This document shows, in pieces, positions 1 to 11,405 of a DNA stretch of 64,000 nucleotides. The stretch lies in assembly GCF_027244095.1 (NCBI RefSeq), contig NC_069658.1:260780687-260844686 (forward strand). The letters run 5' to 3'. The DNA is from Hemicordylus capensis. Its lineage: Eukaryota; Chordata; Lepidosauria; Squamata; Cordylidae. Both the position numbers and the translations under genes were made by a program. Under the pieces are notes generated by a model. The model worked only from the letters and a program-made list of their open reading frames with translations. It was not told the DNA's origin and made no database searches. The first letter of the stretch is position 1. Every line of letters starts with the position of its first letter.

Positions 1-129
1 GCTTTCAAAACAGCTGCATTTTATATAGAGTGATAGCTGTCTGCTTGTACCTCCTTAAAACAGTATCTGTCATAAACATGCTTATCTTTCATTGTTGACG
101 TAAGCCTGACCCCCCTGACCCTAGGGTCA

Positions 130-780
130 TTAATCTTTTGGAAATAAGGTCCCCCCATTCTACTACTCTCCGCTTTTCTTTGGCTCTGAGGGCGAGTCAG
201 ACTTTGGAGCCCCAGAAGAACAGCCGAGCCTTGCGGGTTTCGTGTGTGTGTTGCACATTTCCTTTGCGGTTTCTTTGCTCTCCCGCACCCGCAGCTCCTT
301 CAGGAGGTTCTTTTTGGCATGGAGCAGCAGGCTCAGCTCCCGCAACTCGTGTCGGTCTCCCCCGCCCCGCACCTGCAGCTTAGTGATCTCGTTCATCAGC
401 ATCTCTGTCAGTCTGGACTCCCCGGCTGCGTCTGTGGGGCGTTGGCCCCACTTCAGCTCCCGGGGGAGTTCATTCCGGTGCCTCGGTCGCATCCCCTGTG
501 CCGAGCTTTGGTTGCCACACTCAATTTCCCCATCACCCACCTCCCAGCCAGCCTCAGACTTAGGGGGACTGCATTTCAGGAAGACGATTGGCAAGGGAAA
601 ATCGGGGTGCTGCTGGACCCCTACCTCATCTGACAGAAAAGAAATCTGGGCAGAGACTGATCCCTTTTTGAACCTAGGCTACGCTGTTGTTCATAAGTGG
701 CTGATTGAAAAAGGTGGAGCGTGGAGCCGTTTTTGAGCACTGAGGCTCTGATTAAAACCGGTGTGCACAGAAACCTCTGT
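130..780 (+). repeat. family X copy (segment E), with a coiled-coil-like open frame on the minus strand
   Basis: CACTCAATTTCCCCATCAC, GGGGTGCTGCTGGACCC, GGAGCGTGGAGCC and GAGCACTGAGGCTCTG match the inverse of 22370-22700 in the same order. On the minus strand 163-594 an open frame of 143 codons includes LTEMLMNEITKLQVR, HELRELSLLLHAKKNLLKEL and RVRESKETAKEMC, with a coiled-coil-like heptad look. A weaker peptide match (SLKGSPAPSEVR against FLKCSPPKSEAG) exists in the 22.6-kb copy. I do not recognise the protein; it could be an exon of a transposon or of a duplicated host gene. Confidence 0.5.
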
Positions 781-1724
781 CTAGAGGCACTCCCCCACAC
801 ACGTTGAAACAGAGAGAAAAGACATCGAAACACTGTAAGTTCACACAGGCATGCAGGCAGTGGGACCCAGCTCACCCACCCATCAACGCAATTTCCCTCC
901 TTTGTGCCTCTGCTCCGTTTTTCTTTTTGCCACTGAGAAGACATTTGAAGGAGAAACACACCTAGTAACACACTCATGTTTCAGCGACCAAAGCTGCAAT
1001 TCAGGGCCCGCCTCACAATAGTGTAGGGGGCCATACAAGTGGAGGGGGCGGGGGGGGCGACTATTACCGTGACCAGCTGGTGCTGGTAAAACTCTCACCA
1101 TGTCAATGGAAATGTATTCTCCATTTTGAATCTGGTGACGTTTGTGCTCAGTGCTTTAAAATAGGGTTTTGTTAAAAGCTCAGGAACAGGTTACAAAATC
1201 AGCCCAGGAAATGGAAACACTTGGTGTAGGAAGAACCAATGAGTGAGAAGGCGGCCTTGGACCTAAGCCTGAGTGGTGCCCAGGACCTGGGCGCTTTTCA
1301 GCTTACGCGCTATAGTAGTTTACTTCGATCGTACTGAAACTGTAAGTAAAGGGTGTTGTGCTGTGCCATCTTGCTTCTTTGGCGTTGCATGCCAGCCACA
1401 CACTGCACACACACTAAACAATTTGAGAAGAGGAATGATTGTGGTTATGGGGGGGGGGGAGAAGTTAAAACGCCCCATCAATGTTTCCCTAGGGAGAAGT
1501 ATTATACATTGTAACTCTGACGATATTCTCTTCATTTTAGACTCTCTCTCCACCACTGCCACAGAGACAGGTTGCCAAATCCCAGCTGCAGGCATATTTT
1601 AGAATTATTCAGAAAAGTCGTGAAAGTTGGGGAGGAGGCTGGCATCTTGACTAAATTACTCCATAGTAGGGAGGAGCAAACAGGTTCAACAGTTGGGGTC
1701 AAACCAAACCACTCTCTGTTCAGG
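780..1724. other. no gene seen
   Basis: Short open frames only, with no family recognised. A C/G run occurs at 1050. Confidence 0.5.
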
Positions 1725-1834
1725 TGGCCCAACCCTGTTGGGCTGGTGGTTCACAAGTCAATTAATAAAACAAATGTGTTTTTTAGTGTACTTACCTGCT
1801 CCGAGGGCTTCTCCGAGGCCACGGAGGTCCACGG
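1725..1834 (+). repeat. dispersed repeat R1, copy 1
   Basis: GGTTCACAAGTCAATTAAT, TGTGTTTTTTAGTGTAC and GGGCTTCTCCGAGGCCACGG match 4876-4988. The family was not recognised. Confidence 0.7.
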
Positions 1835-2387
1835 ATACATATCTGTGTGCATTCATCTTACATGTTGGAGCTACATACAAGATTCATGCATGGACATGTA
1901 GGATATCTCATCATGTGTGTAGGCCAGACCTTATGCAAGTAGAGCTGTTCACTTTCCTTACAAAAGAACAGTGAACAACTAAATAGCAATATGTTGTGGG
2001 GTGTGTGTGTGTTAAATACATCTTGTATGTTGTATATAACATCATGTATGCTGACTCTGCTGTACATATCATATGTTTTGAAAATTGTTTTTCTCATCAA
2101 CAGTGCAGAATCATCCAATCGAAACACTTTAGAATTCTAATCAATTCTGTTTTTCTTGGCTCTATACTATATTTTATGTGTTTTTCAAAACCGTCAGTCA
2201 TTGTCTTGTCTGCTATAGATCCACACAAACACAAGTGCCTGCTTTTTGAAGTATGAAAGGTCTCTTCCTCTAAAAGATGAGTATTGATAACTATAAGATT
2301 AGCTCTCAGGTAGCCAGGAAGCTCCCAGCCTGATGTTCCTAAACCAGCTCAGGATTGGGTTTACAAAGCATACTAGTACTCCAGAGA

Positions 2388-2590
2388 GTCAGTGCTGTGT
2401 AGTGACTAGAGTGTCAGACTAGGAGTGGGGAGACCACAGTTTAAATTCCCTTAGCCACACTGGGGCAACTCTCTGGGGTATTTGCTGCTTCTTGGCTTAA
2501 CCTACCTCACAGGGTTGTTGTGCAGATACAATTTGGGAACATTATCCTGAGTTCCTTGGAAGAAGGGGCAGGGTATACATATCATACATA
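2388..2590 (+). mobile_element. diverged Squam1-like SINE
   Basis: GTGCTGTGTAGTGACTAGAG, GTTTAAATTCCCTTAGCCAC and CTTAACCTACCTCACAGGG are recognisable. The tail has become an ATACATAC microsatellite. Confidence 0.75.
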
Positions 2591-2626
2591 CATACACTCA
2601 ATGTAGATGGATACAGTGGCCTCCTT

Positions 2627-2853
2627 TTCATGTACAACATATTCTGATTGTAGAAGATTGTTGCTGTCTAGATGGCTACATATTGAAATCACCCGATGTC
2701 TAGGGGAGAGCATACTGGCATGCCCCACCACTATGCTGATGTGCTTCTTAGATAAATGCTGGTCACTTGGTCAGAGTGGGGACAGGCCTGCATAGCACAG
2801 CCAAAGGATACTGTACCTGGTAATGCCTGAAAAGGACTCACATACACATACAT
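2627..2853 (+). repeat. dispersed repeat R2, copy 1
   Basis: GATTGTTGCTGTCTAGATGG, GATGTCTAGGGGAGAGCAT and CTGCATAGCACAGCC match 4137-4352 over about 220 bases (roughly 85%). The family was not recognised. Confidence 0.75.
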
Positions 2854-3092
2854 ACGTACATACATACGGTAGCATTTTCATAGTTTGCCAGGGAGGATAC
2901 TTGTTTGAAATTACTCCCTTAATATAATGCCATGCAGATATGTCAAAATTAACTTAGTGAAAAAGATTAACAGGGTGTTTCAAAAAGTTAGTCAGTTTAC
3001 AAACATCTGATTCTTCAGAGCTACCTGACATTTTGCTACCAACCAAAGCAATAGTTTTTGCTTCTGCAGAGGGTTTCAACATATGTAGGATC

Positions 3093-3597
3093 TGTTGCAA
3101 ATTCTCTGTGGTGAGAGAATCCCTTTCTCATTATAGCAGAGTGCACAGAGGCACAACACAGCGGATTTAGTTAGGCATGCGTGTATGCTGAGAGTAAAGT
3201 AACTTGGAACCAATTCATAGTTTCAAGTCAATACATAAGGCATTTATTAAGGAACTCCATTCTAGATAGGAAAGTGAGGAGTTAGGCTCTCTAATCTTTC
3301 TATCTAGCTGGATGCAGACGGATTCTGCATCTTCTCTGCACACATGGTGCAGGGAGAGAGGCTTGCAAGGTATCCTTGCAATGATTGATCCTTGCAATGT
3401 TACAAGGTAGAAGGGCAGGTAGGGAGGAGAGGAGAGGAAGGAAGTTAGTCCCTGAGATTAGCAATCTACATATCAAAGGGATAGCATCAGAGCAGTGGAG
3501 AAGGGATGACCAATGTCTTGACCCTCTAGCCCTCTGACTTACCAATCTGTCCTCCACTGTCTCAGACAAGACAGCGCAAAGTCCTTAACTTCCAACA
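3093..3597 (-). mobile_element. solo LTR, 505 bp, family unassigned
   Basis: The segment has TGTTG...CAACA ends and a perfect 5-bp direct duplication GGATC on either side (3088-3092 and 3598-3602). On the minus strand an AATAAA hexamer lies about 150 bases before the 3' end, giving the orientation. No internal retroviral or retrotransposon genes flank it, so it looks like a solo LTR left by recombination. The length and 5-bp duplication fit gypsy, copia or ERV families; which one cannot be told by eye. The intact duplication suggests moderate age. Confidence 0.85.
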
Positions 3598-4136
3598 GGA
3601 TCAACATCTGAATCTGACTGTGTATCATCAGAGCATGATTTCCTATGTCCTCCCCAAAGAGTGGTACATGTCTTGTCACTATAGAGATACAGGAATTCAT
3701 TTTTAATATCATTCACAAAGCCCAGCATTCCAGGCAACTCAGGATTAGCAATATCCCTTACAAGGTATAACTCTCCGTACAGGGTTTTTGTTGTGACTGC
3801 ATCACCAGCAAGTTCTAAAAACAAGAACACATTGGAGTTAGAAAACTGTAAGGCAGCCTACCTCACAGGGTTGTTGTTGTAAGTCTGACTTGCATCAAAC
3901 AAGTAAAACTTTTAAAGATAATATTATCAAAAACATGAATTAATCAAACCTCTGATCAGAAGAAGCCTTTTCACATAGGGAAAGACAGGACACATGGTTG
4001 GGAAAAGATGAAGTAACCCCCGTGAAGTAACCCCGTTTCAAATGACAAGAGGGACCCAATTTAAATTATTACAGGCTCGGGTGGGGTGGAGGATAATTGT
4101 AGCACAAAACTATTCAGAAAATTAAAAAAAATACTT

Positions 4137-4352
4137 TTCATGTACATTTTCTGGTTGTAAAAGATTGTTGCTGTCTAGATTATTACATATTAAAATCCCC
4201 AGATGTCTAGGGGAGAGCATACGGGCAAGCCCCACCACCATACTGATGTGCTTCATAGATAAATGCTGTACACATGGGGTGGGGGGACGTGACCGGCTTG
4301 CATAGCACAGCCCGGGGGTATTGTAGCTGGTAACACCCGAAAAGGATTCACA
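4137..4352 (+). repeat. dispersed repeat R2, copy 2
   Basis: GATTGTTGCTGTCTAGATTA, GATGTCTAGGGGAGAGCAT and CTTGCATAGCACAGCC; compare 2627-2853. Confidence 0.75.
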
Positions 4353-4357
4353 TATAT

Positions 4358-4425
4358 ACATCTTATTTATTTATTTATTTATTTATCAAATTTATATACT
4401 GCCCAAACTTTCGTCTCTGATCTGA
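4358..4425 (-). mobile_element. L2-type 3' end scrap with TTTA microsatellite
   Basis: TTATTTATTTATTTATCAAA and TTTATATACTGCCCAAAC are the inverse of the common LINE/SINE tail here. Confidence 0.6.
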
Positions 4426-4875
4426 CTGATTAAAGCACAGGATTTAAGCCTGGCTTTTCTTTGAACTTGTTTCCATGCCTAACTGTTGTAGAATCTTATA
4501 TTTCAAATATTTTTAAAATTAATCTGTATACTGTTGAAGAGGTTCAAGTTTTATGTTGCTTATAACTTGCAACACAGAAAAAGAGCCCCTTTCTCTATTA
4601 CTCTTCCAATCAAGTGTGCATCCCGCCACTGTATTTCAATAAAAGCAAAGATACTTGGGCAGCATCTTGTCCGGTCTGGGCCTGAAAGACTACAGTCCTA
4701 TGCATGTGTATGTGGAGTGCGGAGTAGTCCCACTGAAGATACCTCTGAGTAAACATGGGCCTACTAGCCTAATCATTGATCTAGTAAAATATCTGACTAT
4801 CTAAGGCTTTGCACTGTGGGGCAGTAAGGACATCCATAATAAAGAACCCAGCCTCTATGGCGCACAAGCAACCTT

Positions 4876-4988
4876 GGTCCTGCCCAACCCCATTGGGGTG
4901 GTTCGCAAGTCAATTAACAAAACAAGTGTGTTTTTTAGTACACTTACCTGCTCTGGGGGCTTCTCCGAAGCCACGGGGGTCCACAGAT
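4876..4988 (+). repeat. dispersed repeat R1, copy 2
   Basis: GGTTCGCAAGTCAATTAAC, TGTGTTTTTTAGTACAC and GGGCTTCTCCGAAGCCACGG; compare 1725-1834. Confidence 0.7.
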
Positions 4989-5383
4989 GTCCCCTCTGTT
5001 GCGCAAACACTGTTATGCCCCCCACCGGACGGTTTTCTCTTCTTGAAGTGTGCATGTGCGTGGGTATAATTGAAAAAGCCTCTAAACAGCAGATCAAACC
5101 AGTGACCCTGGATCCACGATGGATGCAGTCAATTACTAAACTAAATATACACAATTTAAGAGATTGACAAATTAAGGAGATTAGGGAGATTCGTCGGCTG
5201 GACATTTGAGCTTCTGCCTTCGTCAAAACCCGGCAGTTGCTGATGAAGGCGGAAGACAATTCCCATCCTATGTGGAGGAACTAGGAATATGGAGGAAATA
5301 GGAATACTAGAATGGTTTAAGAAGCAGTGTGGACAGTTGCCTTATGATTAGACATTACTTAATGACACAGCAGGGAAATAAGT

Positions 5384-5512
5384 TGCCTAAGGAGCAAGAG
5401 ATTGCCGGTCTAAATCCCCACTGGTATGTTTCTATGGGAAACACCTATATCGGGCAGCAGTGATATAGGAAGATGCTGAAAGGCATCATCTCATACATTT
5501 CTAAAAATCCTG
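5384..5512 (+). mobile_element. Sauria-like tRNA SINE, 5' part
   Basis: CTAAGGAGCAAGAGATTGCC, the B-box relic GGTCTAAATCC, GGAAACACCTATATCGGGC and GCTGAAAGGCATCATCTCA are typical of Sauria SINEs. The BovB-like tail is missing. Confidence 0.8.
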
Positions 5513-6959
5513 AAACTGTATGAAAAAAGGTCTTTCTCCCCCTTGCCATTGTTTTGAACAGAAACATTGGGGGAAATTGAAATATATACTATACTTAGTT
5601 TCTTCTCAAACATAAACTTACTCAATAGGATTACTTAATTTCAATAGAACTACTCAGGGATAATTTGGTATGAATATCAGCCATTATTTATTACATTCAA
5701 CATGATCCTTTGAACATTTCCTCAGAAATAAAGTGATGATGATGATGATGATAAGTACTAATGGATTAAATGATAATTACTGATAAGCACATGGGATTGC
5801 ATCCTGTAATGAACAATTAAAATTGTACTGTTTGGTTTATTTATGAAATTTGCAAGTTAAAATGCTTTCATTTTAACTGGAAAATAGCAGGGGAGCAAAT
5901 TAGATTAGAGTTAAAACTTTTAAAAACCTGTACTTATAGTCTAAAAAGCATAGCAACTGGAATTCAAGGATCATGATCTTAAGTTCTTCAATGGGTATGC
6001 AGAAATTTTTTTGTGTAGTCTCGTAGTCTCATATATGGCACTTGCTTACAACCTAGGCTTTATGCACCTGCACTTAGCATTGGTCTTGAAGCCCCAATCT
6101 TCTTCCTCTACAGGTTGGAGGTTGCAATGAAGGTGGCATCAGTGCTATCTAAATGTTGAATGAAATAGCTTATTTTAAATTATGGCATTTTAACTCTGGT
6201 ACAGCCAATCTCTTTCAAAGCTTATTTTAAGCTACAATGGGACTGGAACTTCTTATTCTGAATTTCTCCAAAGTTGGGGGTAAATATTTAAATACTATGA
6301 AGACTTTCTATGCTAACTAGATGACTCGAAGCAGTTAGAAAAACTTCAAGAGCTAACTTTGCAAAGGGGCACCAGAAGACTATCTTCTTTCAGCACAGAA
6401 CAGTTAGCAATCATTATTAACCATAATCATTAGGCTACCCATTTATAGCATCCATTCGCATGGGATAACAAGGATTTGAAATATATGTGCAGAATCACAT
6501 GATATAATTTTTTTAATCATGTTTCTCCTTGTTCCCTGCCCAAGGTTTTGAGATGGAGTGAGCTGAGCAACATAAACTAAACTACACTAAACTAAATGTG
6601 CCCATGCATTTAGTCTGCCACTTGGTGTCAGCATGCCATTGCTGTTAGCTGTCTCTGGTTTTAATCACAAAAGGTATATTTTCTGCAGCAACTGACTACT
6701 GTATGTACTACTTGCTGGATCAGACCAGATGATATCCAGGATTCTGTCTTCTGCAGTGGCAAGTCATATGCCTTTGAGGTACACAGGCAAGACATCATAT
6801 AAAAACCAAGCCTGTTTGCCACACCAAATCAGCAGCAGCAAGTTGGAAGCAGATAGGTTTTAGGGGAAATGCATATTTGTATTCAGGCATGAGCATCTAT
6901 TGGATACTTCTGTGACATCACCGGTGATACTCTACTTCCCATGTCCGGGAAATTTTAAA
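5513..6959. other. no gene or repeat recognised
   Basis: AT-rich sequence with a short TGA microsatellite (about 5733-5752) and no long open frames. Confidence 0.5.
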
Positions 6960-7182
6960 GAGCAAATGTGGTGTAGCGGTTAGAGTGTTGGACTAGGACT
7001 GGGGAAACCCGAGTTCAAATCCCTATTCAGCCATAATATTTGCTGGGTGGCTCTGGGCCAGTCATTTCTCTCTCAACCTAACCTACTTCACAGGGTTGTT
7101 GTGAAGAGAAAATTAACTATGTACACCACTCTGGGCTTCTTGGAGGAAGAGCAGAATATAAATGTAAAAATAAATAAATAAA
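6960..7182 (+). mobile_element. Squam1-like tRNA-derived SINE, near full length
   Basis: The tRNA-like head has GTGGTGTAGCGGTTAGAGTG and the B box GAGTTCAAATCCC. The body has CTAACCTACTTCACAGGGTT and GGCTTCTTGGAGGAAGAGC, and the tail ends TAAAAATAAATAAATAAA. Confidence 0.88.
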
Positions 7183-8970
7183 GGTGAGTTGGGGGTGGTT
7201 TTTAAAAAGACATTTTTAACGAGGTAAAAGGACTCTAAATATCCAGTAGGCATCATTCAGACTTATTTTCCAGAAAGTACAACACTACTTGTTTCCATAT
7301 AGTAATGTTCTTTCTTCATTTAGTGCTCTTGTGGCTGCTTAGAGGACTTAATATAAAGCAAAATCACAATTTTGCTCTGGAAACATAGTTTTGTTGAAAG
7401 GACTTACTCTTCTTGTCTTCTCCCAATTCCTTATTCATTCCTATCCTGCACCCCCTTGAAAGCTTCATCCAGTTCATTCTTGTTACACGCCCCCCCCCCC
7501 ACTCACACACAGTGGAATCAATTTCTGAGGGTGGGGGCATAGAAATGGTCTCTGCTGCAACATATTGTCCCTTTTAACAACCTCCCCTCCCCCCCTCATC
7601 AGGTCGTGATGGTTGGAAAGGGGAAGGAGAAAATGGTTGCATGTATTTGTGGTTTACTGAAATAAGGGAGAGTTCTTGAAAAGGAAGGTACCATATAGCA
7701 AACACCTCTTTGCCTCTCTCCTAATAGTAGCAAAACTGCAGGGACTAGGGAAGACTCCCCACTTCCTGTTTCCCCACCACCACCACAGGAGCAGGGTCTC
7801 TTCCCCAGTGACTTCATTTCACTATACGAGATGAACCACTCTGAGCCATTTTTGGGAGGGCAGTATATAAACAAACAAACTTCATGCAACCCTATAATCA
7901 ACATGCCTATATCTATATCTATAATCTATATCACCTATCAATATAGACATAGTTACAGATATTATATGATACAGTATGTAGCCTGCTCCCTTGTTTTCTT
8001 TGCAAACAGTGAGGCTGTTCTCATGAGCAGCAAGACCGGGCTAGGGGAGCTAAGCCTGGGCTTGGCTGCCCATGGAAACCTCCCGGTGCCAAACCCGGCT
8101 AAGAAGATGGGCTCTTAAATGAGATTAAGGGAGCCAGTGCTCCCTTAACCCTGTTTACCTCCTCCAAGTCCTAACATTTTTAGTTTTACCAAGAAGAACA
8201 AAAAGTTTTTACTCACCTCATTCCTGCAGCAAGCAAGTCTGGTAATGATGATCACCTGGAACCGAAGAGAATGCTGTACTTACCCCCATGACACATGGAT
8301 GTGTGTTTTGGAGCGGGCCAAGCAGAAGGGTTCCAATGCAAGGATTTCTCAAAATCATCAGGCTGTCTTGAAAGAACCTGGTTCTATTTCTACCCGGAGA
8401 TCTTGGGGAACAGGAACTGAAACATAAGAACTTGAAATCTGCTGGTGCTTAGGAATTACCCTACCCATTTCCCACAGCACAAGGAACTGCCTGACTCACT
8501 GATCCCACACAAGCAGCATGACTGACCGCTGTTGTTCTGGGTTAAATTAGTCATAGTTTCGACAACTCCCTCACCCCAAGCCATGTGACTTCTAAAAGAT
8601 TCTAAGTGATTTGGGTTTTTACTGCTTTAAAGACTGTGCAGCCCTACCATACACCGTTGGAGTGCAAATACTCACTAAGCATTTGAGGAGTTCCCCCCTC
8701 ATTTACCTCAACTTCCTCCCAGCAAATCTAATAACCCATATCTGTCTCCCGCAAAGTGTCTTCCCTCTCCCCCTCAAAAAATTTCAATGAAATGTTGCCC
8801 CTCAACCAGCTTTCAGTCAGCTTACAGCCCGGCATACCAACACTAATCATTTAAAATACCCCAAATGCATCTGGCAAGTATGTCCAGTGGCCTACTGTGG
8901 CTTACAGATGAAGGGTGAACCAAACAGAATTTAAAGAAAAGACAGGCAAGAGATCATTCAGAAGGAGTTT
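7183..8970. other. no gene recognised
   Basis: It has C and CA runs near 7490 and 7590. A stretch at 8000-8170 (GAGGCTGTTCTCATGAGC, AAACCCGGCTAAG) has the look of an old repeat but was not matched elsewhere. Confidence 0.45.
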
Positions 8971-9018
8971 AATAAAGATTAAAGCATAGATTTAGAAGCA
9001 CTTCACTAATTTTAAAAA
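8971..9018 (-). repeat. 48-bp inverted repeat partner of 13992-14039
   Basis: The inverse of this stretch (AAAATTAGTGAAGTGC, TAAATCTATGCTTTAATC) matches 13992-14039 at 47 of 48 bases by eye. It lies directly upstream of a CR1 copy. Confidence 0.8.
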
Positions 9019-9690
9019 GAAATATAAGCATGCATAGAGTGGAGAGGGTGGACAGAGAGATATTTTTCTCCCTCTCTCACAACACTAGTACCAGGGGTCA
9101 CCTCATGAAACAGAAGGTTGGGAAATCTATCTATCTATCTAATTATTACATTTTATATCCCGCTCTTCCTCCAAGGAGCCCAGAGTGGTGTACTACATAC
9201 TTAAGTTTCTCCTCACAACAACCCTGTGAAGTAGGTTAGGCTGAGAGAGAAGTGACTGGTCCAGAGTCACCCTGCTAGCATCATGGCTGAATGGGGATTT
9301 GAACTTGGGTCCCCCCGGTCCTAGTCCAGCACTCTAACCACTAGGGGAAGTATTTTTTCAAACAGTGCATAATCTATGGAATTCTGTACCATGAGATGTG
9401 GTGATGGCCAACAGCTTGAGTGGCTTTAAAAGGGGCTTAGACAGATTCATGGTGGACAGCTCTATCAATGGCTAAGAGTCATTGGAGGTCATTGGCTATG
9501 GGCCACCTCCAGCCTCAGAGGCAGGATGCCTCTCTATACCAGTGGCAGGGGAGCAACAGTCGGAGAAAGGGCATGCCCTCACCTCTTGCCTGTGGGTTTC
9601 CCAGAGGCATCTGGTGGGCCACTGTGTGAAACAGGATGCTGGACTAGATAGGCCTTGAGCCCGATCCAGCAGGGCTGTTCTTATGTTCAT
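9015..9690 (+). mobile_element. CR1 LINE 3' end, split by a SINE
   Basis: It contains the C-terminal RT remnant (FFSLSHNTSTRGHLMKQK) and the characteristic 3'UTR: GGCATCTGGTGGGCCACTG, GTGAAACAGGATGCTGGACT, GATCCAGCAGGGCTGTTC and TTATGTTC. A Squam1-like SINE on the minus strand (9127-9352) interrupts it. Confidence 0.9.
9127..9352 (-). mobile_element. Squam1-like SINE inserted in CR1
   Basis: The minus strand reads CTAGTGGTTAGAGTGCTGG, GTTCAAATCCCCATTCAGCC, CACAGGGTTGTTGTGAGG and TATAAAATGTAATAATTAG with an AGAT microsatellite tail. Confidence 0.88.
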
Positions 9691-10236
9691 CATTAAGTAG
9701 TGAGGGAAATGCACTTTGCACTTGCTTGTTCTTGCTTTGTTGGGGTACTTCCTATTCCAAGAGGGAGAGCCAATCCTCTTATCTTCTCCAGATGGGGAGT
9801 GGGGGGAAACGAATTCAGTGTCAACCTCTTTGCAGCCTGCTTTGGCATTCATAGCCAGGAAACGCCTTTAATTCTACAGCTGGTCAGTACAGGCAGTGAG
9901 GGGTTGGGTTCTCTCCCTGGTTTCCTTTTACAAGAAAACAAAAGACAGAGAGGATTAGTCAGACACTCCTTGAAAGAGCTGGGTGGGGGCAGGGCAGAGA
10001 AGAGAGAAGAGCACCGGGGCAGGGACTTATTAGAACAAGCCCTGGTGAATGATTCTGTTGTAGTACCATTCCAGGGGCATAGCTAGAGGAGAGGGGTCCT
10101 GTGTTCATCCCTCTCTCTGGTGGCCCCCCCAGAGTGAGGGAGATAATGAAGAAAATAGGGAGTGGTGGATCTGGAGGACCCTCACGAACTGGGGGCCCGG
10201 GTTCTTTGAACTCTTTTGCTCAATTATAGCTACAGC

Positions 10237-10834
10237 CAGGGGCATAGAGAGGTTCCCAGTGGCCAGGGGACAAAGTTAGGCAGAGAACCCCCGGTTCCCC
10301 AGAGCCGAAACCACACCCCCTTCATCTGTGAGCCCCCCCACAATCAATTACCTCTGTGGGTGGGAGGCCGCACCGTGCCATTGCCATGCCGTCGCTTCAC
10401 CATCGCCCATCTTTGCTGCCAGGAGAGCAGCGGCAGGCAGGCTTCTCCCTGGCTTCCCCTCACTCCACTACTGGCCAGTGCATGGGTTTCACTTCTTCCA
10501 AACAGCAGCGCTTCTGTGCTGTTTGAGTATGGAGACATACACATGCTGGGACATCATGGTACACAATGGTCTCCATTCTCAAACAGCGCAGGCGGATGGA
10601 ACATGGGAAGGAAAGCCCACGGCCAACAGTAGGAGAGTGGGCGGGGGAGCCTGCTTTCTGCCACTGCTCCCACAGCAATGAAGATGGGAAGTAGCAGTGA
10701 GTGCGGAGGGGTGCTGAGGGCGACAATGATTCATGGACAATGGGGACTGCCCAGGGGGCCTCTCAAATCATGTGGGCCCAGGTGCAACTGTCCCTGCTTG
10801 TCCAATGGAAGTTACACCCATGGCTACACCCCTG
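10237..10834. mobile_element. probable hAT-type element (CAGGGGCATAG ... GGCTACACCCCTG)
   Basis: The ends CAGGGGCATAGAGAGG and the inverse of CAGGGGTGTAGCCATGG form a rough inverted repeat of the same kind as neighbouring hAT elements. No clear 8-bp duplication is visible, and a similar start at about 10069 suggests two adjacent or nested copies. Confidence 0.5.
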
Positions 10835-10998
10835 CAAAGACTATGCATCCAGGGGCATATCTAGGGTTGGGCAGGCAGGGCACGTGCCCCGGGCACCACT
10901 TGAAGGGGGGGCTCCATTTTTAAAAAAATTTTAAAAATCACCATCGGAAACAAAATGGCCACTGCACATGTTCAAATGGCCTCTGTGAGGCCCTAGGC

Positions 10999-11126
10999 CA
11001 GGGGTGGGGAACCTTGGCACTCCAGCTGTTTTTGAACTACAACTCCCATCATCCCCAGCCACAATTAAGGGGATGGTGGGAGTTGTAGTTCAAAAACAGC
11101 TGGAGTGCCAAGGTTCCCCACCCCTG
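10999..11126. mobile_element. palindromic hAT MITE nested in a larger hAT element
   Basis: The 128-bp sequence is almost a perfect inverted repeat: CAGGGGTGGGGAACCTTGGC at the left and its inverse at the right, around a short centre. The flanking 8-mers CCCTAGGC (10991-10998) and CCCTAAGC (11127-11134) differ at one base. It is younger than the element at 10850-12061 that contains it. Confidence 0.92.
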
Positions 11127-11353
11127 CCCTAAGCCATGCCAGGTCTCATAGAGGACATTTAAGCATGCATGGTGGCCTTCTTTTTTTCAGCTGCCATTTT
11201 TTTAAAAAAAAATTATTTTAAAAATGGCCATCACACATGCTCAAATGGTCCCTGTGAGGCCCTAGAGGTCAGGGGGGAGGGAAAACCTTTGCAGACCCCC
11301 CCCATGGCCTTTAGGAAGCCCCCCGAAGGGGCTACAGGTAAAATAATAATAAT

Positions 11354-11405
11354 TAATATAATATAATATAATATAATATAATATAATATAATATAATATA
11401 ATATA
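11354..11405. repeat. AATAT microsatellite
   Basis: Roughly ten TATAA units lie inside the 1.2-kb hAT element. Confidence 0.95.

Noticed and set aside
1780-1800. U1 snRNA-derived sequence, because both R1 copies contain ACTTACCTG
   Set aside because: The match is only about ten bases and the rest bears no resemblance to U1.
3585-3830. 81-codon minus-strand frame beside the solo LTR as an internal retroelement gene
   Set aside because: The target duplication shows that the LTR ends at 3597, so this sequence is host flank; no retroelement motif is present.
6960-7040. A tRNA gene (A- and B-box-like motifs)
   Set aside because: The sequence continues into a Squam1-type SINE body and tail and would not fold as a functional tRNA.
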